From Durusdinium trenchii (Eukaryota > Sar > Dinophyceae > Suessiales > Symbiodiniaceae), in assembly GCA_963970005.1 (NCBI GenBank), contig CAXAMN010023695.1, positions 1,945,989 through 2,009,988 on the forward strand: a stretch of DNA of 64,000 nucleotides. The letters are read 5' to 3'. The notes beneath the pieces were generated by a model. That model did not search any database and had not been told where the DNA came from. It saw only the letters and a list, made by a program, of their open reading frames with translations. This document shows, piece by piece, positions 12,703 through 23,435 of the stretch (positions are counted from its first letter, which is position 1; every line of letters begins with the position of its first letter). Made by a program: the position numbers and the translations under genes.

Positions 12703-14498
12703 TTGAACCCAGTCAGGCTTTTCATTGTGACATTCATGCAATCCAAGGCACCAGCAGTGGATTGCGTTGAAGAAGCGAAAGCAGCAGCCAAAAGGGATGA
12801 CTGCCCAACCTTGCAGCGCATAGCCAAAGCTCGGGTGGAAAGCGCCGATGAGCCCCTCTTCAAAGCATTGACTAGCTGTGGGTTGACTTTGGACTTTCCA
12901 ATGCAGGAACTACAGTTGGATGAAGATGGTTTCAATTATCCGTGCTTCCCTCCTCGGGAGCAATTGGAAACTCTTGCCCAAAAGGGGTATTTCTACAGGG
13001 TACTTGGCCTACCTATCGCTTATGCAGAACATGTGCTGCCCAATTTTTGGAACAAGTTCAGGGCCCTGCAACCGGAACATGATATTTTCAGTCAGGAAAG
13101 AGACTGGGCACATCTCATACCCTACTATCTCCATGGCGACGGGGGTCGCACTTACAAGAAAGATGCCATCATGATCCTTACAATGTTTAGCGCGTTTGGT
13201 TCAGGCACTGCCCGGAATCCAGTCGAGTTGCAGCCAGTGCCAGGCAAGGACCCGAAGCGGCCACGCTCGGACCATGGCATCAGCTTCAAGCCCGGTGTGA
13301 ACTTGAGGGGCAACACTCTGACCTGCCGTTTCCTGTTTGCAGCTATGAAGTGCGAGTACTACAAAAAAAAATGCACAGGTTCACGTCGCTTTTGGACCAG
13401 TGGGGTGACTTTTTGGGATCTCTCTTCACTGATGGGTTTGTGCATGATGGTGAAGTCTGGCGTGTTGCAGTGTTGGGCTTGACAGGGGATGCTCCCTTCC
13501 TGCGTGAAGCTGGAATGCATAACCGGTCTTTCTCGAATGTGCGCAAAAGTGACCGATCTCGAGCAGCATTGCCTGGTGTATGCTGGATGTGTGCAGCTGG
13601 CAAAACAGGAGGGCCACCGTTTGAGGACACGAGCATTCGCGCCGCATGGACATTAACAACTGGACAGAACAACATCCTCCCATGGGAGGAACCGAGCCCT
13701 CTACTTCAACACCTGCCGGTCAATGATTCTGACCTTGCAAGCTTCTACCGCCCTGACCTCTTTCACGTCTTTCATGCAGGGCTTGGCAAGGACTTCACAG
13801 CATCGGCAATTGTGTATATTGCAAAAACCCTGTTCAAGCAAAGGAAACTTCAGCGCTCGCTGGACGACCTCAATGCAGCCTTGAAAGTGTTCTTACAAAC
13901 AACGAAGGAAAGACTTAACTTCGCGCAGTTTACCCTGGACAGCCTTGGTTACTATAGTGGTCGAGTTTACCCCAAAGGCCATTGGTCCAAGAACATGGAC
14001 ACGGCTACTGTGTCCAAGTTCGTGGAGCATGTGTGCATGGAACATGCCACGGATGTTTCTCGAGATGCCATTCTTTCCTTGATCCTGGAAGCATGTGGGG
14101 CGATCCACCACTTCATGTACATTGTGTTTTCGGCGTCATTTTTTTTGAGTGAAAGCGAGGGATGGCAATTGATTTCTGCTGGGCATGCTTTTCTTTCGTG
14201 CTACACTGCAGTGTCGAAGAAAGCATTTGACCGTGGCTTGTGTTTGTTCTCTCTGAAGCCTGTGCTTCACCTATTTGCGCATATAGTGTTTACGGCCTTG
14301 CAGCAATACAAGACTTCTTCTGATTCCGTGATCAACCCAGCTGCAGAGAGCACTTTCATGGCAGAAGATCTGGTCGGCAGGATCAGCCGCTTAAGCAGAC
14401 GTGTGTCTGCAAAAAAGCACGGACGCAAAATCATGTATCGATATATGGTCGCTTGTCAGTTTCACTTGTCCAACCCTGATGGCTTGCTGGAGGTCTAG
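12703..14498 (+). pseudogene. P5-A: DDE-transposase-like protein, one frameshift in an A9 run
   Basis: The N-terminal frame (12703 to about 13362) and the C-terminal frame (about 13363-14498) are two halves of one protein, as shown by alignment with P5-B. The break falls exactly in a run of nine A residues at 13363-13371, and one extra A would rejoin the frames. Shared landmarks are FWNKFR...HDIF, IPYYLHGDGGR, GTAR, NLRGNT, LTGDAPFLREAG, PGVCWMCAAGKTGG followed by PFED, LPWE-like ILPWEE, then PDLFHVFHAGLGKDF and a C-terminal NPAAES...SRLSRRVSAKK. The GD-P motif, C-x-x-C segment and D-x-FH-x-x-H-x-G motif resemble Plavaka/KDZ-type DDE transposases, as an inference. No intron is needed. Either the copy is inactivated or the homopolymer was miscalled. 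The start could also be the next Met (MQSKAP). Confidence 0.65.
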
Positions 14499-14760
14499 AA
14501 AGGCGAGTATGATTGGCATGATTTGTGGGTGGTGGGATCAGGATCATGACCGGAATGTGCAAGGTGGAGACGTTTCATGACGTTTCACATGATATGGAAC
14601 GGCCAGTTTTTTTCGAAACGACCACTTCTCAAACAAAAGCAATCTTCGATTGTTTTAAAGCAGGTGTTTGAGTTCCTAGGTATATATATATATCATATTT
14701 TCGAGAACTGTTCTATGTTTATGCCAGTATGCCATGGTCTCTATTATTGTGTCATCTCGT

Positions 14761-14882
14761 TTCATCCCATTGGCGCTGCGTTCGATGGGCCCATCCCCTC
14801 GAGGCTGGAGAACCTCCGAGACCTGAACCCGTTTGGAGCCCCGGACGTGGGAAGCGCGGAGGCCGAACTCGAAGCATTCTGA
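14761..14882 (+). CDS. Candidate terminal exon, unknown protein
   Basis: A short GC-rich open segment encodes DGPIPSRLENLRDLNPFG, then PDVGSAEAELEAF and a stop at 14880-14882. Composition differs sharply from the AT-rich DNA around it. No canonical AG acceptor lies immediately upstream, so the exon start is uncertain. A GTGGGA donor inside it (after GAPD) is an alternative end. The family is not recognised. Confidence 0.35.
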
Positions 14883-15011
14883 GGCCATTCCCTCGTAAAA
14901 TAGATGGATTCTAGGACATCTTTCATCTCCATAACCTGGATCCTATAGGTCATTTCCATCCATCATTTTTGATCTCGAACCCCTTTCACTTCACCATACT
15001 TCACCCCTTTC

Positions 15012-15149
15012 CTGGCGGAAGATTTGGAGAAGGCGTTGTCCCGCTTTCTTCGGATCGCACTTTCGATCCACCGACGTGTGGCGAGGCACCAGGGCTTCTA
15101 TGTGTTGCAAGCGATGAGCCGGCTACGGCTGAAGCATCCTAAGGCCTAA
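15012..15149 (+). CDS. Candidate terminal exon without ATG
   Basis: A continuous frame reads FLAEDLEKALSRFLRIALSI, followed by HRRVARHQGFYVLQAMSR, and ends KHPKA plus TAA at 15147-15149. It has no Met start and so behaves like a spliced 3' exon. It is amphipathic and Arg-rich, and lies 130 bp downstream of another exon candidate on the same strand, possibly of the same gene. The family is not recognised. Confidence 0.4.
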   Translation: MAEDLEKALSRFLRIALSIHRRVARHQGFYVLQAMSRLRLKHPKA

Positions 15150-15915
15150 GCGGAGGAAGCGTCCGGTGTATTTTTTTTTGAAATCATAAAAAACAACATC
15201 GAAAACAATTCAAAACTGTTTGGTTTTGGTTGTTCTCTTTCCCGCAGATCGCTATGCGTCCCCCTGGCTTTCGGTCGAAACTCGGTCATGGTGCGCTGCC
15301 ATTGAGAGGACGTTGACATGGGTGAAAAGCTGTTTGTGTTCTGTTTTGGATGTGCTGCCGCTGACCGAAGGTAATGGTATTGATTGCAAATAGGTTTGTT
15401 ATGATTTGTTCAACAGCCATGACAATTGAGTCAGAAACTCGGCCATCCCTCCGAATGGCTCGAGGGCAAATTTTGCCACAATGTATATAGTTCTTGATGG
15501 GCTATTGATTGTGATGATTTGCTGATACGAGTCTTTCTTGAGCAGATCATTCAAGTGTTTGAATATCATATCATATAACCAAACATATCTGAAAACGCGC
15601 AGAGTCTTCGTGGAAATCCATTTTTCTTACCGTCTTCTTGTGACCTGCATGTCCTTATCAGGTCCTTAGCATCAGCTGCAGGTCACGTCACGTCCACGTC
15701 ACAGGGGTGGGTGCACAGACCCGACCTGTCCGTTCGGACTGGCGATGCCGATGTCCACTCGGCAGATGGGCCACGTCAACGGAGATGAAGATGGCGTTCC
15801 CATGAACAACAGGTAGCACGAAGAACAAACACGGCCCACTCAAACATCTATAGCGGCAACTATAGAGAGCTGTTTCTTTCGAATTGCGTTTCCATCAAAA
15901 GGCTCGTGGCTTCCC

Positions 15916-16275
15916 ATGGCGCCGAGCGAGCTCAGTGCCGTGCCGCCGCCGTCGCGTGTGCCGTCGTGGCCTCAAATTGTCGCTTTTGGACTTAGGACCT
16001 GGAACTTCGCTCTACGTACCGAGTCGTTCTTGTTAATGGTACCAGCTTGTGTTGTGTTGTGCTTCTCTTTTGCGGTTGTATACCGCTGGAGTTCTGTACT
16101 TGTTGGTTTGTCGTTGTTGTTGTTGTTGTTGCTGCTGCTGCTGCTGCTGGACGGCATTTGGCCCACTTTTCACTCTCAACGAAAGTGTATGAGGAAGCTG
16201 GTCTGCATGCCACAGAATCAGACCCACGGTTTGGATCGCAGGACATCTCCAACTGGAAGATCATATGAGCTGTGA
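15916..16275 (+). CDS. Candidate small membrane protein with microsatellite-encoded poly-Leu
   Basis: This 119-codon frame starts MAPSELSAVPPPSRVPSW. It has two hydrophobic stretches (around residues 38-55 and 60-77); the second is a run of leucines encoded by the GTT/GCT trinucleotide tract at 16111-16149. The C-terminus is hydrophilic. The GC-rich start (CCGCCGCCGTCGCG) is exon-like. The rest may be intron read-through, because hydrophobicity is largely a product of the microsatellite. No homologue recognised. Confidence 0.3.
   Translation: MAPSELSAVPPPSRVPSWPQIVAFGLRTWNFALRTESFLLMVPACVVLCFSFAVVYRWSSVLVGLSLLLLLLLLLLLLDGIWPTFHSQRKCMRKLVCMPQNQTHGLDRRTSPTGRSYEL
16111..16149. repeat. (GTT)n(GCT)n trinucleotide microsatellite
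   Basis: About six GTT units pass directly into about six GCT units. On the + strand in one frame it encodes leucine. On the - strand it gives Asn/Gln or Ser runs. Confidence 0.9.
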
Positions 16276-16519
16276 CCCAGAAGCCCACGATGCAGGGTTG
16301 AGTGGGATCACAGAATTATCCACCAGGTTTTCTCTCCCATTTTTCCAGTCCATCGCCAGGCCTCAGGCGCCGCAAGCAAAGCCAGCGTCCCAGGCCGGAG
16401 AAAAAAACACGAGGAATGGTGCTGTTTCAAAATAGGTGTATGGCAATGGGTACATGGGTGTATGAGGTCCTGTCCGGTCCCTTTTGGGCAAATACACGCA
16501 AAAGATCATGCAAATATGT

Positions 16520-16633
16520 TTGGGTCTGTCCGTTCTTACCTGTAACAGCAGTAAACAAGTATCGCTAGTCTTGAACAAGACCTGGAACCTAAGCATCATC
16601 ATCCACTGAAACCTGGCAATAGGATAGACCCAA
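16520..16633 (+). mobile_element. MITE-like family 1, copy 1
   Basis: A 114-bp element bounded by imperfect inverted ends, TTGGGTCTGTCC on the left and GGATAGACCCAA on the right. The interior contains CCTGTAACAG-CAGTAAACAA, then a segment ending CATCATCATCCACTG. Four further copies occur in this window (25261, 37821, 38034, 41614). It has no coding capacity. Confidence 0.65.
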
Positions 16634-18247
16634 CAAATATGGTATCCATGGATTTGTTTCCTTAAGGCTTCCCTCCCTAACTGGCGAGAGCAACCGCGTC
16701 CAGGTCTCAGGCGTACCACCGTCCATCGTGAGCGGCAGCGGAGCTGCTCAGGATGGGGAGGAAGGAAGTTGGGGGACGAAGCATTCAAGAACAATCTGAC
16801 AAAGCACAAAGCATGACGAAAGCCAAACCTGTAGAAATTTGAGACATGTTGGACACACACACAGACACAGATTTTCTATCGTTTGATTTTGCTGTTGCCA
16901 TGAATCTTGAATATTCTTTGCTCGGTGCCACCAGTCTTTTCTTTGCTCGTCCGTAGAGTTCGTTGCCCACAAATTTCTGGAGACTCAGATTCTTGGCCCC
17001 CTGGCATTACCGCGCCAAGTCTTCATGCGTCGACTGCTCTGCGCAGGATGCTCCAAGGTGGGGCAGCCTGGAGAAGGTGTCAAACTTGATGTGAGCAGCA
17101 AGCAGTTCTACACCTCGAGGTTGCCCAAAGGGTTGGTGGTAAAGGGTGTCTATGAAGATCTATAATATGACGGTTTTTCCTACACCATTTATATACCCCT
17201 GGGCCTCCAAAAACCTTCTGAGAAGGTGGGACTGGGGTGGGTTTGGAGGGTCCAAATACCTTCTGAGGATGTACTTGGAGGTGTAGGGTAACCCTTTTGG
17301 ATCCTTTTGGCCTGTTTACGCATAGGATCCAAAAACCACCTAGGGTTGGCGGAGGGAGGGCACCCGAAACCACTGATATGGCAAGGGAAAATGGATGAAC
17401 ATGGCCCGTGAGTATGCCTTTGTTGGGGTTCCTTTTCCCTCATTCCGAAAGAATGGTGAGGAGAGGTGAGGAGTGTAGATGAGTGGAGTACATGTTGAAA
17501 CCGTGAATCGATAGGTGACATGGCTTCGATAGATGTGTGGGTCATGAGGAATGGGGGGACCCTGCTTGACCACAGAACATGAAGAGAATAGCAACAGTCA
17601 ACCTACCAGACAGTCAACCTACCAGACATGGTACACCTACCAGACATGGAACCCGGGTAGGTTGGACCACCAAACTGTAGGTTGACTACAATGGGTAGTC
17701 TGCAGGCGGTTAACGACCGACTGAGTCGGCGGTCCACTGCGGGTTAGAAGGAGAAGTTCCACCCGACAGGGTCAACCGGCCCCCCGTCTCCGCGACTGAG
17801 GCTGGGCAGCTCAGTCTCCCTGCCCGCGTTACCGGAGGCGGAGTACCACCGGAAGACTTGTAGAGCATGGAGTGAAATGGTGGGATCTCCGAATATTTTG
17901 AATTGAGGTTGGTTGGAATATGTTGGAATCTTGCTGGTTCTTGCACCAAGGAAGAAAAACACGGGTGCTTTGGCAAAGTAGTCCATAGTATATAATCCTG
18001 TCGTGAAGGGTATTTCGCCAGTGGTGGGGACCTTGCCTTGACTGGGATGATTTTGACGCCCTCAAGTGCACTCCCCAGACGCCACCCAAACAGCTTTGCC
18101 AAATCTTCAAACATCATTCTGTGATTGTGTTTCTCCTGTGACGGGTGGCTGGAGTTGAAACAGAACAAAAAGCAAGCATGCAATTCATTTTTCAGCTCTG
18201 GGTTCAAGACAAAGTCTAAACGTGATCGACTTTTTATATCGGTCAAG
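16634..18247. other. Non-coding interval with short repeats
   Basis: No supported gene is visible. At 17590-17690 a short tandem and inverted repeat is built from the words GTCAACCTACCAGAC and its complement (TAGGTTGAC). At 17185-17300 the words CCTTCTGAG and GGAGGGTCCAAATACC recur; the same words are found at about 39060 and 63795. A GC-rich patch at 17705-17870 is open on both strands and could hold an exon, but the frame cannot be decided. A 252-codon - strand frame at 17710-18468 overlaps the first ankyrin exon and is not accepted. Confidence 0.45.
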
Positions 18248-21014
18248 ATGAGTGCATCGATCAAGGCAACCGGCGATCGATCCGGAAAAAAGCAGAGGCG
18301 GCCGAGTTCCAGCAAGACGGCGACTGGGACAAAGACGGTAAGTTGCAAAGCTTGATTTCTAAGGAACATGATTCTAAGGGACATCGGTTTCGTCACTTCT
18401 GGGTGTATGATGGTGTATGTGTTTTGCCTGAGTTGTTGGAAGATACGACACAGCAGTATCGACTGCATATATAGATCTTAAAATATTTTAATATATATAC
18501 AATACATATATATGTATATAAATAATATATATAATACATATATATAATATTATGTGAATATATGCACATATATATAATGTCGACGTAGGATTAGTCACCC
18601 CCCTTCAAGGTCAACAAGGTCAACAAGGTTGGAGACCACATCCCCTTAATAAAGATGATGACCTGATGATGGATGATGAGATGAGGACCTGGACCAGATG
18701 ATGGGTGATGGTTGATGGGGTGGTGTGTGAAACGTGAGAGTTTGAACCATGAGAACCATGAAGGGTCTGAGTGTATGGGCACAAGTTTGATCAGAGATCA
18801 GATAGGATTGATCAGAGAGCCATGCCAATTGGATCATTGCATATCAGAGCATGGAGGATGAGGAATGGGAGGTGGAGGCTATTTGTGGTGAGGGTGCATC
18901 CATGGACTGGATGGAATATTGGTGGCCTGTGGAGAGAGATCAGAAGATTAGAGGTGAGTACAATAGTATGGGCATTCCAGTATGGAATCGCAGATGGTGA
19001 GATGATGAGGCATTGGCTTGATAAATGGATTGGGGAATTGGGGATAGCATGGTGTTTGTGGGATGTATTCATCCATTCGTGGGCAATGAGTGGTGGAGCT
19101 GGGTCCATGGAATGCATGGTGGAAATGAGTTTGGGGACTTGCTGGGTGCACCATGGGTTGGTACTCATTGTGCACAATTACTATTGATGGAGCATATTTG
19201 GGCCCAAAATATTGGTTTAGTGAGGTATTGGGCCATGGTGCACTCAGCAGAGGAGATGACCAATGAGCTTTTGAGCTTGGGTGGTATCATGAGAAGCCAT
19301 GTGCTGTGCAATGTCTGGGTGATCAATTGAGGGTATGCTGGGATTGGCAAAACATGACTTTATGTATGTGTATGTGGACGCGAATGATGGGATGAAGAGG
19401 ATATTCTTTATGAGTTTGGGCCATGATGGTGATCACCCAGCAGCATCAGATCATTGGTGTATCTATGGTTGGAGGGTTCTATCAGGCTCTTTGGAGAGAT
19501 TCCCCAGGGTGGGGGGATATGGGCTATAGACCTGAAGGGGTGAGAGCATTGGAGATGAGCAGGATTGGTCCAATGGGATAGGATGTGAATTCACCAATGC
19601 TATGGTTCCCTATGAGCCTGAGAATGAGGATGAGGTCCACCATGGGAATGGGCATCATGAGGGTCTAGTGAGTAATCAGGTTTCACTTTTGATGGGCCTC
19701 CATAAAGAAGGTGGGGATGTTAGATGTTTTTGAAAAGACATGAGGATGGTGATGGGCAATGGTAGAGTCGGATGCTGATGGGCAAGTCTTTTTGCATATG
19801 AGGTGGGTTCATATGAGCATGCTGATGGGCCCACATGAGAACCCACATGAGAACTGATGAGGCTTGCCATAATGAGAACCCACATGAGAACTCATTGGAC
19901 TGAAAGGGAATTGTGTGTGGATGAGGCTTGCATGGGAAACCACATGAGAACTTGTGGATGAGTGTTCATGTTAGATTGATCCATGGGTTGTTTCCCAAGG
20001 GAGCTTATGGGATAGGATGTGAACTGATGAGGTTTGCATGGGCATGAGTATACATTGGCTGCACAGATTGCTGCTGGGAAGGATGAGAAGAACAAGCAGA
20101 ATGATCAGACATGATTGATGAATGAGAGGGTCAGCATGGGAAAAGGGTGGATCAGAATGCTATATCTCAAAGAGATGGCATGAGACAAGGGTGCATTGGA
20201 AGATCAGTTTCACCACGGACCAAAAGATTTTGAATACTAAAAAGATAATAAATTTTATATTAATAGACAACAGCCTTTTTTTTGGGGGAGCTGGGCTTGA
20301 TTAATAGGGGGGGTTCTGGCAAGGAACAAAAATTATCAGGGGGAGGTTGCAAGGTTTTAATTAGCTTAGTATTGGAGGCTCCAGCTGGGCTTGATTAAAG
20401 GGGGGGGTTGGTTAATCCTATGTTGACATTACATCACATATAGGCAGCAGGCCAGTTGAACATTTTTGTGCAAACTCATGATATCACACACCTTTCAGGG
20501 TTCCATCTGTGAATTTTGTGGTGAATTAACCAACGAGGACATCATCTCAATGAGACATCGCATGGAGGTGATCAAAGCACAGAAGGCTGTCGCCATGTTT
20601 CTCTTGAAGAACCGATTTGATCCAGGAAATGTCAACTCCAAACGTGGATGGCTCCAGACGACAACTCCGTTGCATGAAGCGGTGAAGCAGAATGATGCCT
20701 ACATCACCTCGAAACTTTTGATGTTTGGAGCAGATCTGGAGTCTCGGGATTTGTGGGGTCGCACGGCTTACCACTATGTGGGATCGGAGCAGCTCCAGGT
20801 CAAAGAGATCTTGGAGCATTATGACGCTCGCCGCCTCTCACCACATCCACCCGAGCTTGGCCGATGTTTCTTGTTGACCTGTCCACCGCCCCAGGGCTTC
20901 GAGGAGTTCTTTGCGCAAGTGGAGATGGATCCTCTGGTGCAAGTTCCAAGTTGTGAAGCCACATGGCTGCTAATTCGTGGACCGCACAGATGTGCTTTCG
21001 CCACCGAAAGCTGA
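18248..21014 (+). CDS. Two-exon ankyrin-repeat protein with transposon-filled intron
   Basis: Exon 1 is 18248-18337: ATG, then a Ser/Lys-rich leader (MSASIKATGDRSGKKQ...), ending at a canonical gtaagt donor in phase 0. Exon 2 is 20499-21014: it follows acceptor acctttcag, starts GSICEFCGELTNED in phase 0 and ends at a TGA. The predicted protein is about 201 residues. An ankyrin pair is visible in TTPLHEAVKQ and LLMFGADLESRDLWGRTAYH, the classic TPLH...A and G-A-D...D..G.TA pattern. This is shorter than most ankyrin proteins, with one clear repeat pair and a degenerate remainder. Its role cannot be told beyond protein-protein interaction. The 2.16-kb intron consists mostly of a TIR element (18577-20430). 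Confidence 0.7.
18478..18576. repeat. AT-rich TATA microsatellite in ankyrin intron
   Basis: Almost pure A/T sequence of ATATAT, TATGTA and AATAT words, about 100 bp, directly abutting the left inverted repeat of the next element. TA-rich sequence is a common insertion target for TA-specific transposons, which fits the insertion here (inference). Confidence 0.8.
18577..20430. mobile_element. Non-autonomous TIR DNA element, about 1.85 kb
   Basis: The left end starts near ATGTCGACGTAGGATTAG and runs into CACCCCCCTT. The right end finishes with AAGGGGGGGG, a short spacer, then TTAATCCTATGTTGACAT. These are imperfect inverted repeats of about 30 bp. The interior is markedly purine-rich on the + strand and full of GATGGTGATGGG and CACATGAGAAC words. 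Its open frames (e.g. 18771-19187) show no recognisable domain. It lies wholly inside the ankyrin intron. A 524-bp inverted relative lies at 63136-63659, sharing both ends and the region equivalent to about 20020-20330. It looks non-autonomous because no transposase is visible. Confidence 0.65.
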
Positions 21015-22334
21015 GAAGTCCAGTTGTTCTATCTTCCCACCATAGGAAATCGGGGTGGCCCACGAAGTTTCGGTCCTCGATTGGATGGATTGTCCCTCTA
21101 GTTTCAAATATCGTGGATCATCGTGGATCTGCATCTCCAGCACAGGGACCGGCCGTCTGAGTGAACCCATTGGGTTCTAATAGTGTTGGCATTGGCATTG
21201 GCATCCCTGGAACTGGATGTTTTTTCCAGATTGTGATAGATTTCTTTCTTGTAGAAAGGCGAGCTGTTGGAATTCGTGTTCCTGCTCTCTTCTTTTTTTG
21301 GCGACTGGGAAAAGTGATTTCAGAAACTTCATGCATGAATCTTCTAGCTAAAAGCATCTACTGTAAAAACTTTATATAACAAGTCAGTTGCTCAGCTTTT
21401 CACAGACATGTTGTCATTCAAAGTGTGAGCCAGTATGGCTTGCAGGTTCCTGATCGCCGATGCTGGGGAGTAGTGTAGCGGTCGGTAGCGGTCGATGACA
21501 GGTTCTACTCCGAATGGAGCCTTAAGGACCTGATCCAGCCACGAATCCCCGGCGCGTCCGATGTTGCGTTTTGTGCGATTCAGCGTCTCTCGACGCTGGT
21601 TCGGACCATCTTCAGCAGATGGTCTGTGAAGGGGTCAAAGAGTTTGCAAAAAGCGATCTAACTTGACTCGCAAACAAACATAGGGATACATAGGGCTTTG
21701 TGCTTCGTGCTATAGCGATGATTTGAAGCGGACCTCCAGTCGACAATTCGAGCATTCTGGATTGGATTGCTCGGCTTGCACGTCAGCTCTGGCGCTCCGT
21801 TGAATAGATGCTGCGCGGCGCATTCGAGGAGCATTTCAGATCAGAGCGAGAGCAGAAAAACATGGAGAGCCCGAGCTCAGCGCGCTCGTGCAACCATTCT
21901 GACCAATCAGATGCAGGTCCTTTCCAACGAACACATTACATGGAACCTGAAGAAACTCCACCCTGTTCGGTAAAACATCAGGGTCATCTGGGCGCCCAGA
22001 CCATCCACCCTGTCTGGTGAAGCCAACCTGGTCATTTGGGTGCCCAGACCATCCTTGTATGGAGTTCGAATCCATGCCATTCGTTTGCGAAGGGTCCCAG
22101 GGCCTCCCAGGATTTCCCAGGTCCCCAGCATCACCCCAGCTTCCTAACCATCCAACTCCCAGCCCTTCCGGGCACGGGCTGAACAGAGTCACGGATGGGA
22201 GGTCAACGCCACGTCCTTGGGAAAGGGTCCTTGGACCGTGTTAGTTGGTCCATTCAAATTGACCAAGTGCCTGGCCGAACCCATGTCATTGACACATCAC
22301 TGGGGATGGAAACCCTTAAAACTCCACTTGCCCA
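21015..22334. other. Non-coding interval
   Basis: No supported exon. Short frames around 21780-22000 are composition noise. Near-tandem words of the form TCTGGGCGCCCAGACCATCC and its variants recur at about 21985-22055. Confidence 0.45.
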
Positions 22335-22523
22335 GTGCCCCTCGCGGGCGCGGGGACATCCTCGCACCCGCAGGCCGAGGGGCAGAAGGCGCTGCGGCTT
22401 CGAGCCGCGATGAAGCGGATCAACGAAACTTGGACGTCCACCTATGCCAGCATGTGCCTGGACGCCCGGTCGGCGACACGTGCCACGCGACGCGAGGGTT
22501 CGGACGCGCCCATAGTCCTCTGA
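22335..22523 (+). CDS. Candidate terminal exon, unknown protein
   Basis: This open segment follows the acceptor cttgcccag at 22333. It encodes a hydrophilic peptide including QKALRLRAAMKRINETWTS and YASMCLDARSATRATRR and ends DAPIVL plus TGA. It is GC-rich, protein-like and distinct from its surroundings. No family recognised. Confidence 0.45.
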   Translation: MPLAGAGTSSHPQAEGQKALRLRAAMKRINETWTSTYASMCLDARSATRATRREGSDAPIVL

Positions 22524-22764
22524 AATCGCGATCATGAGTGAAGTGGGTTGAGGAAATCCTCCCTGAATTCCTCGTGTTTTTGAGATCTTTGGGTCGCACA
22601 TGGAGCATCATAGACAGAGCTGTCTCTTTAGGAGTATAAAATAGTATAAAGGCTTTTCCAAGTAGCACAAGAAAACAACAGATCCCGTCACCGGTTCCCA
22701 CAAAAATCATACCCCTCGTGCCTCATGCGCCCAACCTGTCGACGCTCATCCCCGTGTGTCTCAG

Positions 22765-22899
22765 AACAGCCACGACGGGACGGCTTCGGCTTCGTGCGGC
22801 GAAGCGGCAGGCGCTGATATCTATGGCCTTCCGCCGAAGCGTGAGGAGCCGAAACACGAGCCGCCGGAGCCGAAATTGGTTGGAGACTGGGGTGCCGGG
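22765..22899 (+). CDS. Candidate internal exon with clean splice sites
   Basis: The segment is bounded by acceptor gtgtctcag and donor gtgaga. It is exactly 45 codons in phase 0 at both ends. It encodes NSHDGTASASCGEAAGADIY, then PPKREEPKHEPPEP and KLVGDWGAG. It is acidic/Pro-rich and probably disordered. It may belong with the segment at 23023-23197 on the same strand. Confidence 0.5.
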
Positions 22900-23022
22900 G
22901 TGAGACTGAAGAACATGGATGTGTCATGGATGTGTCCATGTTCATGAGTGAGATTGAGTGATTGACAGAAGGACTAAGTGCTTTGATGCGGCGTTCGCTT
23001 CCGAACACCGTCTTCAACGATG

Positions 23023-23197
23023 ATCCCCGCCGTCTTCTCGGCGCGTGCCCAAGGAGCCCAACTTCCCCTGGTTCGACGGCCCAGTGTGTCGTGTTGTGTC
23101 GAAAGTCGTGAGAGCAAGAGGCGAGCCTGGAGACGCCGAATATATGCCGATAGAGAGCTACGGGTGGCTGGAAGCTGCCCATGTAATGGATGTCTGA
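23023..23197 (+). CDS. Candidate terminal coding segment, possibly frameshifted
   Basis: This reads RRVPKEPNFPWFDGPVCRVV, then SKVVRARGEPGDAEYMPIES, and ends YGWLEAAHVMDV with TGA at 23195-23197. It is strongly protein-like. Upstream in the same frame there is a TGA just before TCCCCG, while the neighbouring frame (MRRSLPNTVFNDDPRRLLG) is also protein-like. A one-base indel near 23040 would join them. No family recognised. Confidence 0.4.
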
Positions 23198-23240
23198 ATC
23201 ATTTGGTCAAGTACTGTATCATGTTGCCTATAGTCAGCAT

Positions 23241-23304
23241 CAGCTTTCAACATCCAAAGACGATCTACTTCAGAAGTAGATCCGTCTTTGGATGTTGAAA
23301 GCTG
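23241..23304. repeat. Near-perfect 64-bp palindrome (hairpin)
   Basis: The left arm 23241-23271 begins CAGCTTTCAACATCC and the right arm 23273-23304 ends GGATGTTGAAAGCTG. They are complementary along about 31 bp with a single one-base bulge and almost no loop. Flanking bases on the outside (CAGCAT / CTGAAT) still partly match. Confidence 0.9.
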
Positions 23305-23435
23305 CTGAATCAAAGTCCAAAGACATGGCATCTATCACACCGATCTATGTAGCCCCAGTCCTCCATTGGTCCCCGGGCTGACCCGGAGGTCCTCCGGTGG
23401 GCGCGGTGTAGAACGCGGCTTTTGCTTGCCCCACA

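Noticed and set aside
17710..18468. 252-codon - strand frame
   Set aside because: It overlaps the first ankyrin exon on the opposite strand, which has a better donor site and a matching second exon. No domain is recognisable.
18771..19187. Open frames within the 1.85-kb TIR element
   Set aside because: They arise from C-poor, stop-poor sequence; no transposase motif is visible.
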